Source: a bacterium (lineage in GTDB: Bacteria; Patescibacteriota; Minisyncoccia; Phycocordibacterales; Phycocordibacteraceae). From it: 52,862 nucleotides of DNA. The translations under genes were made by a program, and so were the position numbers. Below, piece by piece: positions 15,339 to 22,965 of this stretch; position 1 is the stretch's first letter; the number at the start of each line of letters is the position of its first letter. The notes beneath the pieces are model-generated. The model searched no databases. It had not been told where the DNA came from and saw only the letters and a program-made list of their open reading frames with translations. The stretch covers positions 1 through 52,862 of the forward strand of contig JAHFML010000003.1 in NCBI GenBank assembly GCA_023269085.1, read 5' to 3'.

Positions 15339-18338
15339 ATGTATCTCGATGGATTGAATGACGCGCAGAGAGAGGCGGTCCTCGCGAAGGACGGCCCGAT
15401 CTCGGTCCTTGCGGGTGCGGGGAGCGGGAAGACGCGCGTGCTCGCGACGCGGGTGTATCACCTGATCCGCGAGGGCGTACCGGCCGACACTATCCTCGCG
15501 GTCACCTTCACCAACAAGGCGGCACGCGAAATGCGCGAGCGGGTTAGGACACTGCTTGGCAACGATTCGGCCGTCCCCTTCGTCGCGACCTTCCACGGGC
15601 TCGGGCGCGAATTGCTCGAGAAATATGGCTCGGCTATTGGCGTGCCGCGCTTCTTCAGCGTCTATGACCGCGACGACTCGGAGCGAGCGATCGGTGCCGC
15701 GCTCAAGGCGCTCGACGTCTCGACCAAAGAGCTCTCGCCGCGCGCGGTCCTCGGGCGCATCTCGCGCGCCAAGGGCGAGGGGATGCGCGCGAGCCAATTC
15801 GCCGAGAAGTACGGGCGCACGAGCTTCGGCGGTCGAATCGTCGCCGAGGTGTGGGCGCGATACGAGAAGACGCTGAAGGAAGAGAAGGCGCTCGACTTCG
15901 ACGATCTCATCGCGCTCCCGGTGCGCCTGCTCGAAGAGCGCGCCGACGTGCGCGCAGTCGCGCAGTCGCGGTGGCGCTATATTCATATCGATGAGTACCA
16001 AGATACGAACGAGCTGCAAGGGCGTCTCGCGAACATACTTGCCGCGAAGCATCACAATTTATTTGTTGTTGGCGATATCGATCAGTGTCTTATTGCGGGT
16101 ACGCAGATCACCGTACCCGATGGATCAGAACGACCGATAGAGAAGATACGAAAAGGCGACCTGGTGCTCTCTAACTACGGAAGCGGTGATGTGCGACCGG
16201 CGCTGATTTCTCGCGTTTCTTCTCGTCGAGCAACGGGCGAGCTGATACGCATCACGACGAACCGTGGGCGAGAGATAACGAGTACGGAAGATCATATGCA
16301 CTTCGCCGGATATCGGCTCGGCATAACACCGCAACTGTATTTCACGTACCTCATGTTCAAGGATGGAAAGGGGTGGCGACTTGGCGTCTCGCAGACGTAT
16401 ACCAACGGACAGCGTGTTTCGATGGTCGGCTTCCAGCAGAGATGCAATCAAGAGCACGGTGATGCGGTGTGGGTTGTCGGTACGCACGACACGACTCAAG
16501 ATGCGCGCATTCTCGAATACCGCTTATCGCTCCGATATGCCCTGCCGACGCTACCGTTTGTCGCGCGGAAGGGGAGTACGGGCGGATATGTGCATGACCA
16601 AAAGGTGCTCGACAGTATATTTGCTTCGTTTGATACCGAGAAAGGGGCGGGGAAATTATTGAAAGAGTGTGGATTGTCGCGCGAGTATCCGCACCATCGG
16701 GCGCAGGCGACACGGAGCGACCGTCGTAATATCGTTGTAACGATGTGTGGCGAGCATCGAGGCAGGACGCCCATGCATAGGATTTCTCTCATGGGGAGCG
16801 ACGCCGAAGGGAAACGTCTGCTCCGTGCGGCGGGGTTCTCGGTGCGCCCTGCGAAGGCTGGTTCGCAGAGTTGGCGATTCGAGACGGCGAATAAAGACTA
16901 TGCGGCCGTTGTCGATATGATTGAACAACTACAGACGATTTTCCCCAAGGCGCACAGCGTGCGGATGGCGCGGCTGGGCGGGAAGAAGGCGAATCCGAAA
17001 GATGGAAACGCACTCCCCTTCATGCCGGCCGGAAGCGTAGAGAGGGGCATGGTCATGTTCGACCATGAGGGGGTATTCGATGTGGTGAAGAGTGTCGAAC
17101 GAATACCGTCGCAGGGCGTGCGAGTCTATGATCTTGATGTCGAACATACACACAACTTCATTGCGAATGGCATGACAACGCATAATTGCATCTATACCTG
17201 GCGGGGCGCGACTATTGAGAACCTGCTTACATTCGAAAAACAATATCCCGAAGCGCAGACGATTGTCCTCGAGCGTAATTATCGCTCGACCAAAACGCTC
17301 GTCGATGCGGCGAACGCGGTCATCGAGAAGAATAAAAATCGTAAGGAGAAGCGCTCAACGACCGAGCAAGGGAAGGGTGAGCCAATCGTCCTGCATCTCG
17401 CGACGAACGCCGAAGACGAAGCGCACTGGGTAGCGCAGAAGATTCGCGAGCTGATGATAGCCGGGAAGAAACCAGAAGAGATTGCGATCTTGTATCGCAC
17501 CAACTTCCAATCTCGCGCGCTTGAGGAGGGACTCTTGCGCGCGGGTGTGCCCTACAAGCTCCTCGGGACGAAATTCTTCGGTCGCAAAGAGGTGAAGGAC
17601 GCACTCGCGTGGATGCGGCTCGCGATGGACCCTGCGAGAGAACAGGACAAGATGCGCGCGGCGGCTGCGCCGCCGCGCGGCATCGGCGCAGTCACCCTCG
17701 GCAAGCTCGTTGCTGGCCAGCGCGCCGCTCTCCGCGCGAGCGACCTCGCGAAGGTCGAGCTTTTCGAACACATTATTAAAGAGCTCGCGCTCGCCGCCGA
17801 GACGCTCCCGCCCTCGGCATTCGTGAAGCTCGTCATCGAGAGAAGCGGCATGAAGCGGGCGATGCTCGACGAGGGGAGCGAGGAGGACAAAGAGCGATTC
17901 GAGAATGTCGAGGAGCTCGCCTCGGTAGCAGCAAGGCACGATGCTCTCGTTGGTAAAGAGGGCATTGCGCTCTTCCTTGCTGAAGCGGCTTTAGCGAGTG
18001 ATCAAGACGAGCTCGATCAAGGAGAGAAGAAGGGCGTGACGCTCATGACGGTCCATGCGGCCAAGGGGCTCGAGTTCGACACGGTCTTCGTGACGGGCAT
18101 GGAGGAAGGGCTCTTTCCCCACACCGCAATGGGGAACGATACGCATCGCGACGACGAAGAAGAACGGCGCCTCTTCTATGTCGCGATGACGCGCGCGAAG
18201 TCGCGCCTCTTCCTCACCCTCGCGCGCGTGCGCAAAATCTACGGCAGCGACTCGTATGCCGCGCCCTCCTCCTTCCTCGCCGACATCGACTCCTCGCTTC
18301 TCTTGTATGATGAGACTGATGGCTATGACATTTATTAA
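15339..18338 (+). CDS. UvrD/PcrA-type DNA helicase containing an intein
   Basis: The reading frame encodes 999 aa, of which residues 250-616 are an intein. The extein of about 632 aa is a superfamily 1 helicase: Walker A AGAGSGKT near residue 30, TFTNKAAREM, the DEYQDTNELQ segment, motif III split by the intein (VGDIDQ then IYTWRGA), the LERNYRST region, TVHAAKGLEFD and YVAMTRAKSRLF. It unwinds DNA in repair and replication. It is shorter than the usual 720 aa at the C-terminus. TATATT lies nine bases before ATG 15339; an earlier in-frame start at 15318 is less likely. rsmA overlaps its last 14 bases. Confidence 0.95.
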   Translation: MYLDGLNDAQREAVLAKDGPISVLAGAGSGKTRVLATRVYHLIREGVPADTILAVTFTNKAAREMRERVRTLLGNDSAVPFVATFHGLGRELLEKYGSAIGVPRFFSVYDRDDSERAIGAALKALDVSTKELSPRAVLGRISRAKGEGMRASQFAEKYGRTSFGGRIVAEVWARYEKTLKEEKALDFDDLIALPVRLLEERADVRAVAQSRWRYIHIDEYQDTNELQGRLANILAAKHHNLFVVGDIDQCLIAGTQITVPDGSERPIEKIRKGDLVLSNYGSGDVRPALISRVSSRRATGELIRITTNRGREITSTEDHMHFAGYRLGITPQLYFTYLMFKDGKGWRLGVSQTYTNGQRVSMVGFQQRCNQEHGDAVWVVGTHDTTQDARILEYRLSLRYALPTLPFVARKGSTGGYVHDQKVLDSIFASFDTEKGAGKLLKECGLSREYPHHRAQATRSDRRNIVVTMCGEHRGRTPMHRISLMGSDAEGKRLLRAAGFSVRPAKAGSQSWRFETANKDYAAVVDMIEQLQTIFPKAHSVRMARLGGKKANPKDGNALPFMPAGSVERGMVMFDHEGVFDVVKSVERIPSQGVRVYDLDVEHTHNFIANGMTTHNCIYTWRGATIENLLTFEKQYPEAQTIVLERNYRSTKTLVDAANAVIEKNKNRKEKRSTTEQGKGEPIVLHLATNAEDEAHWVAQKIRELMIAGKKPEEIAILYRTNFQSRALEEGLLRAGVPYKLLGTKFFGRKEVKDALAWMRLAMDPAREQDKMRAAAAPPRGIGAVTLGKLVAGQRAALRASDLAKVELFEHIIKELALAAETLPPSAFVKLVIERSGMKRAMLDEGSEEDKERFENVEELASVAARHDALVGKEGIALFLAEAALASDQDELDQGEKKGVTLMTVHAAKGLEFDTVFVTGMEEGLFPHTAMGNDTHRDDEEERRLFYVAMTRAKSRLFLTLARVRKIYGSDSYAAPSSFLADIDSSLLLYDETDGYDIY
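16086..17186 (+). other. Intein in helicase motif III, 367 aa
   Basis: The intein starts with Cys (CLIAGTQITVPDGSE, block A), has block B with the TxxH pattern (ITSTEDHMHF), and ends with blocks F and G (VRVYDLDVEHTHNFIANGMT, then THN). The first extein residue after it is Cys, where UvrD proteins usually have Ser. About 220 residues lie between the splicing halves and should hold a homing endonuclease, but no clear LAGLIDADG motif is visible, so it may be decayed or divergent. Splicing residues Cys1, block B His, penultimate His, Asn367 and Cys+1 are all present, so protein splicing is expected. Confidence 0.93.
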
Positions 18339-19092
18339 AGCGAAGCAATCTCTTGGGCAGAATTTCTTGATGCACGCGCGGATAGCGGAGCGGATAGCGA
18401 AGACCGCGCCGCTACCGAGCGGCGCGGTGGTGCTCGAGATTGGGCCGGGGACGGGCATGCTCACACGCGAATTGTTGAAAATCGCGAAGAAGGTCATTGC
18501 GGTCGAGGCAGACGGCGAGCTTTTTGAAAAATTGCGAGCCGACTTCGCGGGTGAGATAGCGAGCGGGCAACTCGAACTCCATCATGCCGACATTCGCGCC
18601 TTCGACCTCGCGCCGCTCCCGCGCGGCTACGCGCTCGTCGCGAACATTCCCTATTATCTCACCGGCGAAATCTTCCGCATGTTTCTCGAAGCAGAAAATC
18701 AGCCGAGCTCGATGACGCTTTTGGTACAAAAAGAAGTTGCCGAGCGTATTGTTGGAAATCGCTCGAAGAAAGAGAGCATCCTCTCGCTCTCGGTGAAGGC
18801 GTATGGCACGCCGAAGCTCGAGTTCACCGTCCCGCGCGGCGCCTTCACTCCCGCGCCGAAGGTCGACTCGGCCGTGCTCACGATACGCGAAATTTCGCGA
18901 CGAAATTTCGCGACCCGCGCCGTCGAAGAGCGATTCTTCGCGCTCCTCCACGCCGGCTTCGCGCACAAGCGCAAGTTCGTTCGGAAGAATCTCGCCGAAG
19001 CCGGCCTCCCCGCGGGCGACATCCCCGAGAAGGCGCGCGCCGAAGACCTCCCGCTCGTCGTCTGGCTCGCTCTCGCTCAAGAAGAGAAGTAA
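18325..19092 (+). CDS. rsmA: 16S rRNA dimethyladenosine transferase
   Basis: RsmA (KsgA) dimethylates two adjacent adenines in the 3' hairpin of 16S rRNA, a late step in small-subunit assembly. The 255-aa product has KAKQSLGQNFL, the SAM-binding VLEIGPGTGMLT, the catalytic NIPYYLTGEIF and VQKEVAERI, all typical. The longer frame from 18256 would overlap the helicase far more; MTFIKAKQSLGQNF at 18325 is the usual family start. The gene overlaps the helicase by 14 bases and is surely co-transcribed. Confidence 0.95.
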   Translation: MTFIKAKQSLGQNFLMHARIAERIAKTAPLPSGAVVLEIGPGTGMLTRELLKIAKKVIAVEADGELFEKLRADFAGEIASGQLELHHADIRAFDLAPLPRGYALVANIPYYLTGEIFRMFLEAENQPSSMTLLVQKEVAERIVGNRSKKESILSLSVKAYGTPKLEFTVPRGAFTPAPKVDSAVLTIREISRRNFATRAVEERFFALLHAGFAHKRKFVRKNLAEAGLPAGDIPEKARAEDLPLVVWLALAQEEK

Positions 19093-19103
19093 TCCCCACC
19101 CCC

Positions 19104-19132
19104 TTGCTTTTTTTTGGCGTGTATGGTATAGG
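19104..19132 (+). promoter_or_regulatory. Promoter of the lipoprotein gene
   Basis: TTGCTT (19104-19109), a 17-base spacer containing a T run, and TATAGG (19127-19132). It gives a leader of about 45 bases with an AGGAGGT Shine-Dalgarno site. Confidence 0.6.
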
Positions 19133-19182
19133 GATATCGGATGTGGCATCCTGCCGCATGCTCTTTGACCTAGGAGGTCACC

Positions 19183-19827
19183 ATGAAATCGCTCTATCGT
19201 ATTTCCGCGGTGGCCTTCACCGCACTTGTTCTCTCAGCCCTCACGGGCTGTGCCGGTATCGAGTACATCCCGGCGCTTATGGCAGCTAGTCCAACGGTAC
19301 CGATGGCCACATCACCAGATCCGAGCTTCGGGTCGGGCCTCATTGCGCTCGCCGATAAGGCGGCGGGATATCTGGCCAAGCTTGGGTCCGGCGGTGACAC
19401 CTCGGACGCACCCAAGTCGGAAACGTCGTCACAAACACCGACGCAGGTTGCAGAGGACGGACTCCGTCATTGCCCCGCTCCTCTGGCTACCGTTGCGATT
19501 ACGGCCGACAGTGAGTTGTACGAAGGGAACGGTCCCAAGGACAACTTCAGGAGACTGGCAGTCGAAACGGGTTGTATCTCGATAGGTTCTCCGTCGGGAT
19601 CCGTTCCAACTGTGTACGCGTCGGTTTCGGAGAACCAACCGATGTGGACAATGCGGTTGGAGTACACGGTTGAGTACTCAGCGACGATTGCCGGCCGTAC
19701 TGTGAACGCAACAGGCAAAGCCTCGGGATCTGGCTCGGCCTATGCTTCCTCTGCCAAGAGGGCCGCGGAACAAGCTTTCGCGCGTTTCGTGAACAAGTTG
19801 CAACAGAGTCCTGTCGCCAAGAGATGA
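19183..19827 (+). CDS. Putative lipoprotein, 214 aa
   Basis: The family is not recognised. A signal peptide ends in the lipobox LTGC (Cys at about residue 23), so the mature protein should be lipid-anchored on the outer face of the membrane. The region after it is low in complexity (Ser, Thr, Pro). The C-terminal 100 residues look folded, ending in an Ala-rich helix (SAKRAAEQAFARFVNKLQQ). AGGAGGT seven bases before the ATG (CACC between) is one of the strongest Shine-Dalgarno sites here and fixes the start. It has its own promoter and terminator. The SD-led style suggests different ancestry or a different expression mode from the leaderless neighbours. Confidence 0.75.
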   Translation: MKSLYRISAVAFTALVLSALTGCAGIEYIPALMAASPTVPMATSPDPSFGSGLIALADKAAGYLAKLGSGGDTSDAPKSETSSQTPTQVAEDGLRHCPAPLATVAITADSELYEGNGPKDNFRRLAVETGCISIGSPSGSVPTVYASVSENQPMWTMRLEYTVEYSATIAGRTVNATGKASGSGSAYASSAKRAAEQAFARFVNKLQQSPVAKR

Positions 19828-19846
19828 CCTTTTCCGTTTCTCAACC

Positions 19847-19881
19847 ACCCCCAGCATTGCGTCTGGGGGTTTACTTTTATA
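19847..19881 (+). terminator. Lipoprotein gene terminator
   Basis: ACCCCCAG pairs with CTGGGGGT around an eight-base loop, followed by TTTACTTTTAT. Confidence 0.85.
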
Positions 19882-19936
19882 CATGCTGTGCAAAACATAG
19901 TATTGGCAGTGGCGGGTGTTATACTTATCTATAAAT

Positions 19937-20983
19937 ATGAGCGGCGGCATCCACGAGAATTGGCGCGTCATCGTTGCGACGATACTATCCGTCGTCTTCA
20001 TCGTCGGCGCTTTTGTGCTTGCGCGCGGCGTCGAGTCGCCGCAGGTGGCGCAGGCCTCGACCGAGACCGAGATCTTGAAGGCGCTCGCGACGAAGGACGC
20101 CGACAAAGACGGTCTCTCTGACTGGGAGGAGTCGCTCTATGGCACCGACCCGCACACTGTCGACACCTTCCACCTCGGCATGACCGACGGCGAGGCGGTA
20201 CGTCGCGGCCTCATCGTCCCGAAGGCTATTACCGACGCGGCCATGGCGACCACGACAGCGAGCGGCGCGCTCGGCGACCCCTCGCTCCCGCCCGCGCCCG
20301 CAGACGGGAGCGTGACGGCAATGTTCGCCAAGAGCTTCTTCACCCTCTTCGCTATGGCGAAGGAGCAGAACGGTGGTGGCGATCTCTCAGAGGCCCAGAT
20401 GACCGACGTCATCAACAAGTCCATCAGCTCGGTATCCTCTTCTATCGCGCCGGCACCCGACTTCAAGAAGGCGGCAGAACTCTCTGTCGCTGGGGAGGGG
20501 CCAGACGCGCTCAAGAGCTTCGCGGCCGCGGCCGAGCTGGTCCTCTTCAAGAATAAGACCACCGCGACGACCAGCGAGCTCAACTACTTCAAATATGCGC
20601 TCATCGGTAATGATAAAGTCGCCTTCAAGCAGATGCTCTCTCTCGCGAAGGTCTATCGCGATTCGGCCGCAGGGCTCGCAGCTTTATCGGTACCTCGAGA
20701 AATGGCTTCGGCCGATCTCACGCTCATCAATGCACTCATGCACTTGAGCCAGTGCATCACGGATCTCACTCGCGTCGACAGCGACACAGTCGCGACTATT
20801 CTCGCGCTCCATGCCTACCCGAAGTACGCGACTAATCTCGGTGCGGCCTTTATTGCAGTACAAGATATCTACGCGACCGCGCGCATCATGCTCCCTGCGG
20901 GCACGCCGGGCGCTTCGTTTGTCGGCATGAATGCAAAGGTGACGGCTATCCGCGCGGCATCGTCGACCGCGGCCAAGAGATGA
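19937..20983 (+). CDS. Envelope protein with calcium-binding-like repeat, 348 aa
   Basis: An N-terminal membrane anchor (residues about 9-30, VIVATILSVVFIVGAFVLA) is followed by an Asp-rich motif (DADKDGLSDWEESLYGTDP) typical of thrombospondin type 3 or EF-hand-like calcium sites. The remaining 260 residues are helical and Ala-rich. I do not know its function. It is the first gene of a four-gene operon with a secreted protein and a TrbL/VirB6-like membrane protein, so it may be part of an envelope-spanning transfer or secretion assembly. TATACT lies eleven bases before the ATG at 19937; a frame from 19916 begins upstream of that box and is rejected. Confidence 0.7.
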   Translation: MSGGIHENWRVIVATILSVVFIVGAFVLARGVESPQVAQASTETEILKALATKDADKDGLSDWEESLYGTDPHTVDTFHLGMTDGEAVRRGLIVPKAITDAAMATTTASGALGDPSLPPAPADGSVTAMFAKSFFTLFAMAKEQNGGGDLSEAQMTDVINKSISSVSSSIAPAPDFKKAAELSVAGEGPDALKSFAAAAELVLFKNKTTATTSELNYFKYALIGNDKVAFKQMLSLAKVYRDSAAGLAALSVPREMASADLTLINALMHLSQCITDLTRVDSDTVATILALHAYPKYATNLGAAFIAVQDIYATARIMLPAGTPGASFVGMNAKVTAIRAASSTAAKR

Positions 20984-20984
20984 T

Positions 20985-22961
20985 ATGAGCACCCGCCTCT
21001 TCAAGCCCCTCGTCGCTACCCTGCTCATGGTTGCGTTCGTCGTGCCGGGAGTATTCTTCGTGGCACCACCAAAAGTACAGGCCGGCATTGCAGCAACACT
21101 TGTAGGTGATGCTACATGGCAAAGCTTCACATCAGCTACGAAAAATACGATTACCGCTATTGAGACCACCCTTACCGAGATAAACACGGCACTGATTGAA
21201 TACGCGACATTTGCACAATATATCAATACCTATATCCTTGAGCCGCTTGCATTCGTCATGTCAGGGAAGTTGATGAAAGCACTTACTGCCGCGACCATCG
21301 CCTTCGTTATCGGGAGGGCGAATGGCACCGGCATACCGCAGTTCGCAGTTGATGTGCAGAAGTCTATTCAGACCATCCAAGACAGTAAAGAGTTGAATAT
21401 CTTAAAGCAGATGCAAGACCCAAACTCGCCATGGTCGACCTCAATGCGGAAGTCCTTGAGTAAGGACTATCTGAAGAAGTCTTCGCTCAAAGGCTTCTGG
21501 GCGTCGAACATGTGCACGCTCGCGCAGTCTTCGCCCACCTATACGCCAAGGTACCTCGACGGCGACTGGCAGGCGGGCGGCATCGCCGCGTGGATATCAC
21601 TCACCACACAAGTGCAGAATAACCCCTATCTTACCTATCGGAGCATCAAGGAGCAGTCGAATAGCGTGCTCGGCCCCGGCGTCGGCGGCGCCTCGGGCGA
21701 GCGCCTCGCCGCGCTCGGCTGGGGGAGCGGCTATATGTCATGGTGCGGGAAAGTGGATACGTCGGCAGACAACGTCTCGAATGACACGGCGCATGCGTGT
21801 CTCACCGATTCTGGGGGCGATGGATATTTGGTGGGCACCGATTGTATAGCTTTCAATACGTCCTGTAGCGACTCGAATGGAAATCTTGGTAGAATGACGG
21901 CTAACGGGTGTAAGGCTAATGTAGAAGCTACTAATTTCGTCAATACGAAGGGTGTCAACCCGGGCGACCCATGTATCAATGAGGATGGTACATCTGGCGT
22001 TACTAAGACCCCCGGCTCGACTATCAAGGCGACTCTCGACAAAGTGCTTGGCGGCCAGCAAGACCAGGTCGTCCGCATGGGTAATATCGGTCCGCAGATT
22101 AATGGTATCCTCGGCAGCATCGCGACTATCATGAAGACGGTTCTATTCGCTCAACAGATCTTGGGCGGTAACGACGCTGATTCGTCAGGCGGCCTCCTCG
22201 GGGCTGGCTCAACGGCGCCGGGCCGCTCGACCTCACTGCTCGACGCGTATGCGAACTCCTCGACGCTTGGGGTCACGGGTGCTGGTGTCATGAAGAGTGC
22301 CGCAACGGCGCCTATCTCGGGCGATGAAATGACAAAGCGTATCACAAATTATCTCGCGTCATGGAATACGATAAAGATCAATGCGAATATCGCTGCCTCC
22401 TCGACCGTCGCGCTCTCGCAGTTCTGTGTCGCCGCGGCAAATACATCTGCGCTCAGTATATGGAACGCACAGCATGCGGAAACGACCTTCGGCCAGATCC
22501 CCGTAGCGACGCCTGCAGACCTCGCCGCCATTCACTCGCCCTTCATCGACGGAGCGCGAGATCAGGCGCAGGTGGCGCAGGACACCTATCTGAATCAGAT
22601 TTATCCAATCTTAAATCAGGTCAAGGTGGCATCCTCGACCGCCGCCACGGCGACGGCAATGGTGAAGAAGGTCCAGAGCGAGTTGGCCACGACGGGGAGT
22701 ACTGACCAGAGCGTCGCCGCAACGAATACGGCCTACCTCGCGGATGTCCAGACACTCAGCACGATGTCGCCGACTGATAGGGATGTGGTGACGGTGCAAT
22801 TCGACGCACAATCGACCGGCGCCGCACAGGCGAGCCCGGCAGAGTCGCTCACGGTCTCGGGCGGCACGACGATCGATCGGATGAACCTCATCACCGCGAA
22901 CGCGGCGGCGCTGAAGACCAGCGTCTGTACCGAGAAGCCAGTCTTGAACTTCGGCGGATAA
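20985..22961 (+). CDS. Large secreted protein of a T4SS-like operon, 658 aa
   Basis: A signal peptide (residues 1-33, ending KVQA) leads a long, mostly helical, Ala and Thr-rich protein with a hydrophobic segment near residues 82-110. Around residues 290-325 is a Cys-rich segment (CIAFNTSCSDSNGNLGRMTA) that recurs in the next gene product. No family name can be given. It starts one base after the previous stop and lies four bases before the TrbL/VirB6-like gene, so the three are tightly coupled. It may be the extracytoplasmic partner of that membrane channel. Confidence 0.65.
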   Translation: MSTRLFKPLVATLLMVAFVVPGVFFVAPPKVQAGIAATLVGDATWQSFTSATKNTITAIETTLTEINTALIEYATFAQYINTYILEPLAFVMSGKLMKALTAATIAFVIGRANGTGIPQFAVDVQKSIQTIQDSKELNILKQMQDPNSPWSTSMRKSLSKDYLKKSSLKGFWASNMCTLAQSSPTYTPRYLDGDWQAGGIAAWISLTTQVQNNPYLTYRSIKEQSNSVLGPGVGGASGERLAALGWGSGYMSWCGKVDTSADNVSNDTAHACLTDSGGDGYLVGTDCIAFNTSCSDSNGNLGRMTANGCKANVEATNFVNTKGVNPGDPCINEDGTSGVTKTPGSTIKATLDKVLGGQQDQVVRMGNIGPQINGILGSIATIMKTVLFAQQILGGNDADSSGGLLGAGSTAPGRSTSLLDAYANSSTLGVTGAGVMKSAATAPISGDEMTKRITNYLASWNTIKINANIAASSTVALSQFCVAAANTSALSIWNAQHAETTFGQIPVATPADLAAIHSPFIDGARDQAQVAQDTYLNQIYPILNQVKVASSTAATATAMVKKVQSELATTGSTDQSVAATNTAYLADVQTLSTMSPTDRDVVTVQFDAQSTGAAQASPAESLTVSGGTTIDRMNLITANAAALKTSVCTEKPVLNFGG

Positions 22962-22965
22962 TGTT

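Noticed and set aside
15330-16055. Long minus-strand open frames opposite the helicase, fusA, the exporter and ribosomal genes
   Set aside because: They are GC-driven mirror frames of well-supported genes, with Arg-rich or low-complexity products.
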